From: Clostridia bacterium
Lineage (GTDB): Bacteria > Bacillota > Clostridia > Oscillospirales > Acutalibacteraceae
Reading direction: 5' to 3'
Length of the DNA: 64,000 nt
Assembly: GCA_017625435.1 (NCBI GenBank)
Contig: JAGAKX010000044.1
Location: forward strand, 1-64,000
Shown: positions 17,716 through 25,226 of the stretch, one piece after another
How positions within the stretch are numbered: position 1 is the stretch's first letter
Layout: every line of letters begins with the position of its first letter
The notes under the pieces: generated by a model
The model's database searches: none
What the model was told of the DNA's origin: nothing
What the model saw: the letters and a program-made list of their open reading frames with translations, nothing else
Translations under genes and position numbers: made by a program

Positions 17716-18666
17716 ATGAAAAAATCACAGCTTAAGGGCATAATTATGCTCTTTCTGACCGCATTTATATGGGGGTCATCCTTTGTTTCGCAGTCCCTGG
17801 GGATGCAGTCCGTGGAAGCATTTACCTTCAACGGAATAAGAACACTTTTCGGCGCGGCTACACTGCTTCCCTTTATTATGATTTCGGACATTATAAAAAT
17901 AAAAAAATCCGGACGCCCCGAAAAACAAAAGATAAAGGCAGAGACAAAAAAAGTTCTTATAGGCGGTACCGCTATGGGTATTGCTCTTTGTGTTGCCAGT
18001 AATCTTCAGCAGTTTGCTTTCTCTTACCCCGACCATTCCCCCGGTAAAATTGCTTTCATAACCGCATTTTATATGTTCTTTGTGCCTCTTTTCGGCTTAT
18101 TCTTTAAAAAAAGAGTATCTCCCGTCACCTGGCTTTGTGTTATTATAGGTACTGTGGGACTTTATTTTCTCTGTGCAAAGGGCACGGGCTTCTCGGGGAT
18201 ATCGGCAAGCGACCTATTCTCCCTTGCCTGTGCTGTCTTCTACGCGGTACAGATTCTTATTATTGAAAAAGTAGCGGCAGACACAGACCCTGTAAAGCTT
18301 TCATGCACCCAGTTTATTGTATCGGGTACAATCACCTGTATTCTTATGTTTATTTTTGAAACACCTACTGTTTCAGGTATAAATCAGAGTATTCTCCCCT
18401 TACTTTACTCAGGTATTATGAGCTGCGGACTTGCATACACCTTCCAGGTAATCGGTCAGAAATACACAGAATCCACAGTAGCTTCAATTATAATGTGTCT
18501 TGAATCGGTGTTCGGTGTGCTTTGCAGCGCGGTAATGCTCAGACAAATGCTCACCGCAAATGAAATCCTCGGCTGTGCGATAATGCTTGTTGCAATTGTT
18601 GTTTCTCAGTTCGCAGACACAATAGAATCAAATTTCAGACAAAAAATTTCCCGTGAGAAGAAATAA
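17716..18666 (+). CDS. EamA/DMT-superfamily transporter
   Basis: 316 residues with ten predicted membrane helices in two EamA halves; the first repeat begins MLFLTAFIWGSSFVSQ, typical of the drug/metabolite transporter superfamily. Probably exports a small metabolite or amino acid across the cytoplasmic membrane; the substrate cannot be inferred. The start was placed at ATG 17716 (MKKSQLKG); an upstream in-frame ATG at 17668 lies inside the promoter/operator and would add 16 residues of unlikely sequence. Monocistronic, with its own promoter/operator and a strong terminator, so it is not functionally part of spoIIA. Confidence 0.88.
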   Translation: MKKSQLKGIIMLFLTAFIWGSSFVSQSLGMQSVEAFTFNGIRTLFGAATLLPFIMISDIIKIKKSGRPEKQKIKAETKKVLIGGTAMGIALCVASNLQQFAFSYPDHSPGKIAFITAFYMFFVPLFGLFFKKRVSPVTWLCVIIGTVGLYFLCAKGTGFSGISASDLFSLACAVFYAVQILIIEKVAADTDPVKLSCTQFIVSGTITCILMFIFETPTVSGINQSILPLLYSGIMSCGLAYTFQVIGQKYTESTVASIIMCLESVFGVLCSAVMLRQMLTANEILGCAIMLVAIVVSQFADTIESNFRQKISREKK

Positions 18667-18685
18667 CCTTCTCACGGGCTTTTTT
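18650..18685. terminator. Bidirectional intrinsic terminator between EamA gene and lexA
   Basis: Perfect 11-bp stem CCCGTGAGAAG (18650-18660) / CTTCTCACGGG (18668-18678), loop of 7 bases containing the EamA stop, then C and six T (18680-18685). On the minus strand the same stem is followed by AAATTTTTT, so it can also end the lexA transcript arriving from the other side. Confidence 0.85.
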
Positions 18686-18692
18686 AATACTG

Positions 18693-19283
18693 TCAAAAAT
18701 ATCTTATAAGCGAAACTACCTTGCCGAGCACTATAACCTCATCGGAAATTATGGGTGCATACTCATCGTTTTCAGGCTGAAGACGGAAATGCCCGTTTTC
18801 CTTATAAAAACGCTTAACCGTTGCCTCGTCCTCTAAAAGAGCAACCACAATATCGCCGTTATCGGCTACGGGAGTTTTTTCGGCAATAATAATATCACCG
18901 CTTAAAATTCCGCACTTTATCATACTGTCGCCTTTTACACGGAGTGCAAACAAAGGCTTATCTGATGTATCACCGCCCGAAAAAGGCACATAGCCCTCAA
19001 TAGCTTCAACGGCAAGAATGGGCATACCTGCGGTAACGGTACCGATAAGGGGTACCTGAGTTACGTTGTTTTCCTGCCCTCTTACACGGATTGAGCGCTT
19101 GAGCATAGGGTCTCTTTCAATGTAGCCTGCAGCTTCAAGTGCATCAAGGTTGCTTTGCACGGAAGAGGTGGATTTAAGACCTACTGCGGCACAGATTTCT
19201 CTGACCGTAGGGGGCACGCCGTTCTGTGAGCGTTCCGCAAGAAATTCATATATTTTTTTCTGTGTATTATTGAGTTCTTTCAT
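18693..19283 (-). CDS. lexA: SOS response repressor LexA
   Basis: 196 residues. The N-terminal winged helix (~1-68) is followed by the autocleavage site A85-G86 in TAGMPIL and the S24 peptidase-like dyad Ser120 (GDSM) and Lys157 (TVKRFY). It represses DNA-damage genes until RecA filaments trigger self-cleavage. GGAGGT lies 5 bases before the ATG. Two near-palindromic LexA-type boxes sit in its own promoter, indicating autoregulation, and a perfect box is found before the dinB-type gene at 63281. Confidence 0.96.
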   Translation of the reverse strand: MKELNNTQKKIYEFLAERSQNGVPPTVREICAAVGLKSTSSVQSNLDALEAAGYIERDPMLKRSIRVRGQENNVTQVPLIGTVTAGMPILAVEAIEGYVPFSGGDTSDKPLFALRVKGDSMIKCGILSGDIIIAEKTPVADNGDIVVALLEDEATVKRFYKENGHFRLQPENDEYAPIISDEVIVLGKVVSLIRYF

Positions 19284-19315
19284 ATTTTACCTCCGGAAAA
19301 TATTACTTCAGCAGA

Positions 19316-19355
19316 ATTATAGCACAAATGTTCAGAAAAAGCAAACATTTGTTTT
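19316..19355 (-). promoter_or_regulatory. lexA promoter with two LexA boxes
   Basis: Minus-strand TTGCTT (plus 19339-19344), 17-base spacer and TATAAT (plus 19316-19321). Two copies of a LexA-type box overlap it. Box 1 at 19321-19334 fills the spacer and box 2 at 19342-19355 covers the -35. Each agrees with 11 of 14 positions of the palindrome CGAACAAATGTTCG or its complement. Occupancy would block RNA polymerase, which is classical autoregulation. Confidence 0.8.
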
Positions 19356-19377
19356 GATTTTTTTAAATTTTTTTTCG

Positions 19378-19407
19378 GAATAAATTTCTGTTTTCCCGGA
19401 CAAAATT
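19378..19407 (+). promoter_or_regulatory. Probable sigma-F promoter of the SpoIIQ-like gene
   Basis: GAATA at 19378-19382, 15-base spacer, GGACAAAATT at 19398-19407. The B. subtilis sigma-F consensus is GYATA, ~16 bases, GGNNANAHTR; the -10 fits at nine of ten positions and the -35 at four of five. No good sigma-A promoter is visible for this gene. Supported by the gene identity (SpoIIQ is under sigma F), but experimentally unproven. Confidence 0.5.
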
Positions 19408-19426
19408 ATTTCAGGAGGTAATTTAT

Positions 19427-20167
19427 ATGATAAATGACGATATTAAAGCAAGTTTCAAAAAGATGTTAAAGAGTAACGGACTTTATTTTGCATTAGGTCT
19501 GGGACTTCTTGCAGCAGGTCTTGTGGGTATTTCCGCCACCGGCACAAAAACTCCTTCATCTGCCGAAGGCTCCACAAGCAGATTCGAAAATATTATTATA
19601 CCCGAGGTTACAACAATAAAACCCAACACAGGAAATTCCGTAGAAATCAATATTGCTGAATTTACAACTCTTCCCTCGGACGAGCCGTCAACTGCTGCGG
19701 TTTTTGACAATAATTCCCCGGCAGTCGAAGAATCAACCGAGGCAAAAACGGTTATTTTCTACTCTCCCCTTTCCCTTGCAATCACGAAGGATTACAGTAT
19801 GGGAGTGCCTGTTTTTTCACAGACAATGAAAGACTACAGAACACATAACGGTGTGGATTTTACGGGCATTAAGGGCGAAAATGTAAAAACCACGGGCGAG
19901 GGCACCGTGGTATCTGTAACAAAGGATGCTATCTGGGGAAATACCGTTACAATTGACCACCATAACGGTATCACATCTTCAATTTCGGGACTTGCCGACG
20001 AAGCTCTTATCAGCACAGGCACCGAGGTTTACACGGGTACAATTATCGGCACCGTGGGAGATATTCCCATTGAAAGTGCTGACAATCCCCACGTCCACCT
20101 TGAAATGCGGGTAAACGGACAGCTTGTAGACCCTCTGGAAATCCTCGGACTTGCAGGAGAAGAATAA
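19427..20167 (+). CDS. SpoIIQ-like membrane-anchored M23 peptidase-domain protein
   Basis: 246 residues. A short cytoplasmic N-terminus and one membrane helix (~18-38) precede a T/S/E-rich linker (~40-110) and a LytM/M23 domain (~115-240). Zinc-site residues are intact: H140-x3-D144 (THNGVDF) and H222-x-H224 (PHVHLEM). SpoIIQ spans the inner forespore membrane and joins SpoIIIAH to form the channel linking mother cell and forespore; clostridial SpoIIQ proteins often keep the zinc site that B. subtilis lost. The domain order, length and the sigma-F-like promoter favour SpoIIQ; a general cell wall hydrolase is the alternative. CAGGAGGT precedes the ATG. Confidence 0.7.
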   Translation: MINDDIKASFKKMLKSNGLYFALGLGLLAAGLVGISATGTKTPSSAEGSTSRFENIIIPEVTTIKPNTGNSVEINIAEFTTLPSDEPSTAAVFDNNSPAVEESTEAKTVIFYSPLSLAITKDYSMGVPVFSQTMKDYRTHNGVDFTGIKGENVKTTGEGTVVSVTKDAIWGNTVTIDHHNGITSSISGLADEALISTGTEVYTGTIIGTVGDIPIESADNPHVHLEMRVNGQLVDPLEILGLAGEE

Positions 20168-20172
20168 AAAAA

Positions 20173-20271
20173 CGTAGGGGAGGGGTTCCCCTCTCGTCTT
20201 TCGTCTTCTGTAACTTTATTTCTGTAAAAATTACAAAACTTATAAACGGGCGGGGCAACCCCGCCCCTACG
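20173..20271. repeat. REP-like palindromic intergenic element
   Basis: About 99 bases bounded by inverted CGTAGGGG (20173-20180) and CCCCTACG (20264-20271). Next to the ends sit two GC-rich hairpins: AGGGGTTCCCCT (20181-20192) and CGGGGCAACCCCG (20251-20263). The centre is A/T rich. GC content is far above the surroundings. It lies between two convergent genes, where it could also act as a bidirectional terminator. The layout resembles dispersed REP/MITE-type repeats; only one copy is present in this window. Confidence 0.55.
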
Positions 20272-20289
20272 AACGATTATACATAAAAT

Positions 20290-21651
20290 TTACTGCATAG
20301 CTAAGCCCTTTCTCTTAAGATAGGTCTTTGCAGAATACTGCTTTCTCTTGCTTGTGAAAATGTACTGAATAAAGGACCTTGGAGCCTTTGTAACAGAAAG
20401 CTCGGAAAGGATTCTCGGGTCAAGGGGTGTGGGGTCCTTTACGTTAATTGTAATGCCTGCAGCCTCGGCTCTTGCCTTCTGATAGAAGCCTGAATCCGGA
20501 AGAACAATAATATTCTCCGTACCCTTCCACTTTTCGGGGAAAGAAGGGTCATTTGCGGCACTTTCCTTTATGAAAAGCTGGAAGAAGGGGAATTTCTGAA
20601 TATACAGAGAATCAATAAATTCATCCAGCTGTGTATTGTCGGAAAGGTCTGCAAGGATGCTGAAAAGAGGAATTGTTGCGGCATCGTTTCTTGTAATATA
20701 CATCTGAGGGAAACGAAGGTCCTTAAAGGTATCATTTATCTTATCACGTCTTTCCTCAGTAAGAAGAGCGGAAATACTTTCATATTTTCCGCGGAGCTTT
20801 TCAAGGCTTTCATCCGTAAGATACCAGAAATATCTGTAGAATTTGTTTGTAAGCTCCTCAAAATAGACAGTAAGAATCTCCTGAATAGTGTATTCATCAC
20901 CGTCAACGGAGCCTGTTTCCTCTTCGATAATACTTTTTATATCAAAATAAGCCTGCTCATAAACACCGATAAGTGTATCAAGGTTTCCTTCGGTAGGCTC
21001 ACCTTTTTCGGGGAAGCCGTCGGCGTATATGCCGTTTCTCTTAGCATATATAGCTCCTGCCGTACCCGTCATTTTTGCATCGCAGCCGAAAAGAAGCTTT
21101 GTAACAAGAGCAGCATTGTAGAACACGGGAGTTGCGGGGAAACGGATGGAGTAGAGATCAAAAAACTTCTTTCTGTAAACTCTGCCGTCAACGTCAAGGG
21201 TATTAAGAAGTGCTCTGTCAAAGCGGTCAACTCTGGGAACAGTTGCCAGCATATCCATCCACGTATCATAATAAGGCTCGTTTTCGCCCGACACATAATA
21301 TCTTGGTGTGATTATATCAGCCTTTGTCTCATCTGCGGCTTTAAGCACGCTTTCAATGGTTTCGGGAGATATGTAGTCACCGCTGTCAATAAAATAAACA
21401 AGCTCACCCTTTGCCTGCTCCACACCGAAATTACGGCCTTCGGGAATAAGACAATGGGGAATTTCAAAGGATACGAAGCCTACATATTCGTCGCAGTATT
21501 CCTTTATAACAGCCTTTGCCTTTTCATCACAGCCCGTATCAACGATAATAACATCAAAATCCTCCGTTGACTGCTCTACAAGTCCTTCAAGTGTATATTT
21601 AAGCTTCTCGTCATCATTAAAAGCCGTAACGATAACAGTTAATGTAGCCAT
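20290..21651 (-). CDS. Family 2 glycosyltransferase
   Basis: 453 residues. The N-terminal GT-A domain begins with LTVIVTAFNDDEKL, has the nucleotide-binding VDTGCDE region and the metal-binding DSG motif (FIDSGDYIS) where family 2 enzymes usually have DxD. The C-terminal ~230 residues are helical and not recognised. No membrane segments; a cytosolic or membrane-associated sugar transferase for a wall polymer or surface glycan. It follows the cytidylyltransferase gene by 12 bases on the same strand. Such pairs occur in wall teichoic or other polyol-phosphate polymer loci, which is one reason to consider TarI for the neighbour. Confidence 0.82.
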   Translation of the reverse strand: MATLTVIVTAFNDDEKLKYTLEGLVEQSTEDFDVIIVDTGCDEKAKAVIKEYCDEYVGFVSFEIPHCLIPEGRNFGVEQAKGELVYFIDSGDYISPETIESVLKAADETKADIITPRYYVSGENEPYYDTWMDMLATVPRVDRFDRALLNTLDVDGRVYRKKFFDLYSIRFPATPVFYNAALVTKLLFGCDAKMTGTAGAIYAKRNGIYADGFPEKGEPTEGNLDTLIGVYEQAYFDIKSIIEEETGSVDGDEYTIQEILTVYFEELTNKFYRYFWYLTDESLEKLRGKYESISALLTEERRDKINDTFKDLRFPQMYITRNDAATIPLFSILADLSDNTQLDEFIDSLYIQKFPFFQLFIKESAANDPSFPEKWKGTENIIVLPDSGFYQKARAEAAGITINVKDPTPLDPRILSELSVTKAPRSFIQYIFTSKRKQYSAKTYLKRKGLAMQ

Positions 21652-21663
21652 AGTTTTCTCCGT

Positions 21664-22368
21664 TCAGTTAAAATATTCTCTGATGATGCCCTTTGCTCTT
21701 ATAAGGTCATCGGGGTATGTGATTTTAATATTATAGGTTTCACCCTTTACAAGAAAAACCTTCTCACCGTGATATGTAAAAACAGAACAGCCGTCCGTCA
21801 TCATCCCGAATACATCACGGGGTGTATTTTCAATAAGCTTATAAAGCTTTTCCGCATCAAAGCTCTGAGGGGTCTGTGCATGAAATAGCTTGTTTCTGTC
21901 GGGTACGGAATCAATAAACTCTCCGTCTGAGCTCAAAAGCATCGTGTCAACTGCAGGAATTGCCGTATTACAGGCACCGTATTTTTTCGCGGCAGCAATG
22001 TTTTCCTCAATAATTCTGTCATTGATAAAGGGGCGCACCGCATCGTGGGTCAACACCACACTTTCCTCAAGAAACCCCTGTTCCTTCATAAAGGAAAGAA
22101 CTCCGAAAAGGGTATCTCCTCTTGTTTTTCCGCCTTTTATGACGAAAATCTCCGTGTCGGTGCGGATAAATTCAGCTATCTGTTCTTTTGTATAAGAGAT
22201 AAAGTCTTCAGACACGCTGACAATACACTTATCTATTTTTCCCGAACCGAGAAAAGCATTGATGCTTCTTATAATTACGGGAACACCTTCAATTTCAAGA
22301 AACTGCTTAGGTACTGCGGTACCCATTCTCAGTCCGCTGCCTCCTGCAAGAATTGCGGCAATATTCAC
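21664..22368 (-). CDS. IspD/TarI-family cytidylyltransferase
   Basis: 234 residues, one nucleotidyltransferase domain. The CTP-binding loop AILAGGSGLRMG and K21 in PKQFL are followed by VLTHDAVRPFI and a C-terminal VKGETYNIKITYPDDL. The family contains IspD (CDP-methylerythritol, isoprenoid pathway) and TarI (CDP-ribitol, teichoic acid). The stretch DRIIEENIAAAKKYGA and DTM in place of the IspD-typical sequence, plus the adjacent glycosyltransferase, lean towards TarI; no second ispD or tarJ-type reductase is in the window to decide. The start is GTG with GGAAG 7 bases upstream. Transcribed first, with its own promoter at 22400-22428. Confidence 0.85.
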   Translation of the reverse strand: MNIAAILAGGSGLRMGTAVPKQFLEIEGVPVIIRSINAFLGSGKIDKCIVSVSEDFISYTKEQIAEFIRTDTEIFVIKGGKTRGDTLFGVLSFMKEQGFLEESVVLTHDAVRPFINDRIIEENIAAAKKYGACNTAIPAVDTMLLSSDGEFIDSVPDRNKLFHAQTPQSFDAEKLYKLIENTPRDVFGMMTDGCSVFTYHGEKVFLVKGETYNIKITYPDDLIRAKGIIREYFN

Positions 22369-22399
22369 ACTCTCACTTCCCTTTTGAAGCTTTCTTAAT

Positions 22400-22428
22400 A
22401 TTTTAACACATTATAAATATCTGTACAA
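22400..22428 (-). promoter_or_regulatory. Promoter of the cytidylyltransferase-glycosyltransferase pair
   Basis: Minus-strand TTGTAC (plus 22423-22428), 17-base spacer, TAAAAT (plus 22400-22405), about 30 bases before the GTG start. The start point would fall between the HD gene and this pair, making them separate transcription units. Confidence 0.55.
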
Positions 22429-22431
22429 GCA

Positions 22432-22995
22432 TTATTTACCGCTTTCAATCTTTTCTTTTGTCCACGTATCAATACAAGCCTTAAGGTTTTTAAGATAAGG
22501 GGAAAATTCTACATTTTCACGGCCGTAAGTCAGCTGTAAATCATATTCAAGGGGAAGCCAGGACGAGATATCGCTTTCATTATGCTGAATTACTGCTTCC
22601 AGCTTATCCAAAGCCTTATAAAGCTTTGCCTCCTTGGTCTCAAGCTCTTCCATTTCGGAAAGCAAAGAGGAAAACTGTTTTTTCTGAAACTCGGGAAAAG
22701 CTTCAATCCACTTATTGAAGCGTGACTTTTCCTCTTCTCTGTCGGCAGCCGTCTTCTCAAAGGTCGCAATATCCCCCGTAAAGGCTTCGCCAAGGTCGTG
22801 AATAATACACATTTTAAGCACCTTGAGAATATCCGTATCGGGAAAATTCTCCTCTAAGAGCATAGCGGCAAGGGACAGCCTCCAGCAATGCTCTGCAACA
22901 CTTTCCCGTCTTCCGCTTGATGTGTCGCTGTGACGGGTAACACACTTGAGCTTTTCCGCAACACTTAGTATTTCAAGTAATTCACGAGGCTCCAT
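22432..22995 (-). CDS. HD-domain nucleotidase, YfbR-like
   Basis: 187 residues. Metal-binding pattern of the HD superfamily: His in VAEHCWRL, the HD pair in IIHDLGEAFTGDI and a distal Asp in YKALDKLEAVI. The layout agrees with 5'-deoxynucleotidase YfbR and related HD hydrolases, which dephosphorylate deoxynucleoside 5'-monophosphates in the cytoplasm. GGGGGA lies before the ATG. Its promoter is not obvious; a hairpin separates it from greA upstream. Confidence 0.8.
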   Translation of the reverse strand: MEPRELLEILSVAEKLKCVTRHSDTSSGRRESVAEHCWRLSLAAMLLEENFPDTDILKVLKMCIIHDLGEAFTGDIATFEKTAADREEEKSRFNKWIEAFPEFQKKQFSSLLSEMEELETKEAKLYKALDKLEAVIQHNESDISSWLPLEYDLQLTYGRENVEFSPYLKNLKACIDTWTKEKIESGK

Positions 22996-23021
22996 ATTAC
23001 AATCCCCCTATATAGCAAATT

Positions 23022-23052
23022 CCCCGATGCAAACTGTGGGTCTGTATCGGGG
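23022..23052 (-). terminator. Hairpin between greA and the HD gene
   Basis: Seven-base stem CCCCGAT (23022-23028) / ATCGGGG (23046-23052) with a 17-base loop. On the minus strand, coming from greA, it is followed only by AATTTG, so it is a weak terminator at best and may allow read-through into the HD gene. Confidence 0.4.
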
Positions 23053-23059
23053 ATAAAAA

Positions 23060-23536
23060 TTACTCTGTCTTATTCTTTGAAATTGCGAGAATTTCAATTT
23101 CAGACTTCTGCTTTGCGCCTTCGAAGGTTACGACATCGCCGACCTTCTTACCGAGAAGTGCCTTGCCGATGGGTGATGTATCCGAAAGCTTCTTAAGAAG
23201 AACGTCGTCAACAAGAGAAGATACAATCTGGTAGGTTTCTGTTTCGTTGTAGGTCTTGTCAAGGATTGTAACATAAAGACCTAACTGAACTGTTTCGGTT
23301 GTAAGAACGGTTTCGTCAATAATTACTGCATTCTTGAGCTGATTTTCAAGCTCTGCAATACGCTGATTGATTTTTACCTCTTCAGCCTTGGCGGCGTCAT
23401 ATTCACTGTTTTCGGAAAGGTCACCCTGATCCTTTGCATCTTTAATAGCAATTATGTTAAGTTTGTCAAGCTCATAGAGATTTTTAAGCTCGGCTTTAAG
23501 CTTGTCGTAGTCTTTCTGAGTAAGCTGGAAGCTCAT
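23060..23536 (-). CDS. greA: Transcript cleavage factor GreA
   Basis: 158 residues, the usual length. The N-terminal coiled coil includes the conserved tip KDQGDLSENSEYDAAK, whose acidic pair stimulates transcript cleavage in backtracked RNA polymerase; the C-terminal FKBP-like domain includes SPIGKALLGKKVGD. The ATG at 23536 is preferred because AAGGAA stands 9 bases before it; a GTG two codons upstream would sit too close to that site. Its promoter overlaps the end of the upstream dockerin gene. Confidence 0.95.
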   Translation of the reverse strand: MSFQLTQKDYDKLKAELKNLYELDKLNIIAIKDAKDQGDLSENSEYDAAKAEEVKINQRIAELENQLKNAVIIDETVLTTETVQLGLYVTILDKTYNETETYQIVSSLVDDVLLKKLSDTSPIGKALLGKKVGDVVTFEGAKQKSEIEILAISKNKTE

Positions 23537-23572
23537 TTTCACTCATTTCCTTTCAATATCATATACTGTTTG

Positions 23573-23601
23573 ATTTTATTCAACTTTTTGTGTTTTGTCA
23601 A
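23573..23601 (-). promoter_or_regulatory. greA promoter
   Basis: Minus-strand TTGACA (plus 23596-23601), 17-base spacer, TAAAAT (plus 23573-23578), ~37 bases before the greA ATG. The -35 lies over the last codons and stop of the upstream dockerin protein gene. Confidence 0.7.
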
Positions 23602-25148
23602 GCATTTTCTGTCGGATCGGGAACGATAATGATACCGCCGTCAGGAGTTTCGTCAGGAATTTCACCCTTACCTGCCGCAATAATATCCTTGATGCTCTGA
23701 ACGATATTTGCAATACCCTCGTTTGAAACACCTTCTCCTCTGAAGCCGTTTACAATATCAAATATTGCAGTAATGAAATCGGAAACACCGCTCGTTACAT
23801 CATCAAGGGAGGGCAGCTCAACATCGTTTTCATCGTCGGGATTCTCAGGGTCCTCGGGATTTTCGGGGTCCTCGGGAAGCTCAGGAATATCGGGAACTTC
23901 TCCCTCTCCGGGGACTTCAGGCACTTCCTCTTCGGGAGGTGTAATAACTACAATCTTAATGCTTTCACCCTCGGGAACCTCAGAGAAAGGCTCGTCAAGA
24001 CCTACTGTCATACGCAGAATCTCTCTGGCGTCCGACGCACTTACAATACCGTCAAAATCAACATCGGCATATATAAGGTCACCGTCATTTTTTATTTTTT
24101 CAAGACCGACGCTGTATCTGAGTGCAGTTCTTGCATCGTTGGAATCAAGCTTGCCGTTATTGTCTATATCGCCGAAATATCTGGGGGTCCAGTCAAAATC
24201 GGAAAGTCTTATAAGAACATCGTACTGGATAAAAATAACTGTATCCTTGAGAACATCTCGTGCGGTAACCTCAGGATTTCCCGTACCCTGTAAGATGGGG
24301 TTTGCTATTGCAAGACCGATTTCCATAAGGTCAATCTTCGAGTATACGGAGAAAATTCTCATCAGATCATAAAAGGAGATTGAGAAGGTATAAGAAATTC
24401 TCTGCTCATACTTTGCAAGCTGCTTATTACCGTCAAAATCTGCCTGAACGTATGCATCGTGGTATACAAAATTATCGAATTTGATATCATCAAGGGGATC
24501 GTTTTCATCGTCAAATTCATCTGAACCGATAAGAACGGGATTAATAGCACCTGAAGGCAGGTCAAAAACCTTATTAAGGGAAGAGTCCTTTACATTTTCA
24601 AGGTCACAGTCCTCGAATGTAAAACGGATTTTTGTTGAATTTTCCTCGGGCTTGAGAATATCCGTGTTTTCTTCTGCAAACAGCGTAAATTCATCATCAA
24701 CCGTAAGAGCGGAAACATAGTCCTCGCCGTTCACGGGAAGAAGCGTTCCCGTATCAAGACCCTTGTATATTTCCTTGACTGTATCGGTTGAGCCGGTTTC
24801 TGTAAGAACAGCGATAAAGTTATTTACAAGACCCTTTTCGGGGTTAAAGAAGGCATCTACAAGAATTCCCAGATATTTTCTTGCATCATCGGAAATATCC
24901 GCAGCCGTCTTGGAGCCGATAACGATATTATTCTTATCCTTGCTCATTTCAGCCTTTTTGTAGTATGTAAAGGAAGGCTTTTCCTTTTTTATTGCATTGA
25001 CTGCATCATTGAAGGTATAAAGATACTGAAGTGTCTGTTCTTCATCAATAATCTGTGCGGCAAATGCTGTGCCGAACGTTGAAAAAACCATCAAGGAAGA
25101 AAGAATAACTGCAAGTATGCTCTTTAATAAGGTGCCGGATTTTTTCAT
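23598..25148 (-). CDS. Secreted protein with internal dockerin-type repeats
   Basis: 516 residues. Signal peptide at 1-31 (MKKSGTLLKS then hydrophobic core, ending AFA-A). Residues ~32-320 are an unrecognised domain. A dockerin type I-like pair follows at ~325-385: GDIDNNGKLDSNDARTALRY and ADVDFDGIVSASDAREILRM, with the D-x-D/N-x-D-G calcium-loop pattern twice. Dockerins bind cohesins on a scaffold. After it comes an acidic P/E/D-rich linker (~400-450) and a ~70-residue C-terminal segment; most dockerins sit at a terminus, so the internal position is unusual. Start at ATG 25148 with AAAGGCGG upstream; an in-frame start 12 codons earlier lacks a ribosome site. Own promoter. Function unknown; extracellular. 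Confidence 0.8.
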   Translation of the reverse strand: MKKSGTLLKSILAVILSSLMVFSTFGTAFAAQIIDEEQTLQYLYTFNDAVNAIKKEKPSFTYYKKAEMSKDKNNIVIGSKTAADISDDARKYLGILVDAFFNPEKGLVNNFIAVLTETGSTDTVKEIYKGLDTGTLLPVNGEDYVSALTVDDEFTLFAEENTDILKPEENSTKIRFTFEDCDLENVKDSSLNKVFDLPSGAINPVLIGSDEFDDENDPLDDIKFDNFVYHDAYVQADFDGNKQLAKYEQRISYTFSISFYDLMRIFSVYSKIDLMEIGLAIANPILQGTGNPEVTARDVLKDTVIFIQYDVLIRLSDFDWTPRYFGDIDNNGKLDSNDARTALRYSVGLEKIKNDGDLIYADVDFDGIVSASDAREILRMTVGLDEPFSEVPEGESIKIVVITPPEEEVPEVPGEGEVPDIPELPEDPENPEDPENPDDENDVELPSLDDVTSGVSDFITAIFDIVNGFRGEGVSNEGIANIVQSIKDIIAAGKGEIPDETPDGGIIIVPDPTENA

Positions 25149-25172
25149 TATTATACCGCCTTTCAGGTAAAG

Positions 25173-25201
25173 AGTATAGCACATTTATTTTTCGGGAACA
25201 A
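25173..25201 (-). promoter_or_regulatory. Promoter of the dockerin-containing protein gene
   Basis: Minus-strand TTGTTC (plus 25196-25201), 17-base spacer, TATACT (plus 25173-25178), about 25 bases before the ATG at 25148. Confidence 0.6.
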
Positions 25202-25226
25202 TTTTAATTTATTGGAAAAATGACAA

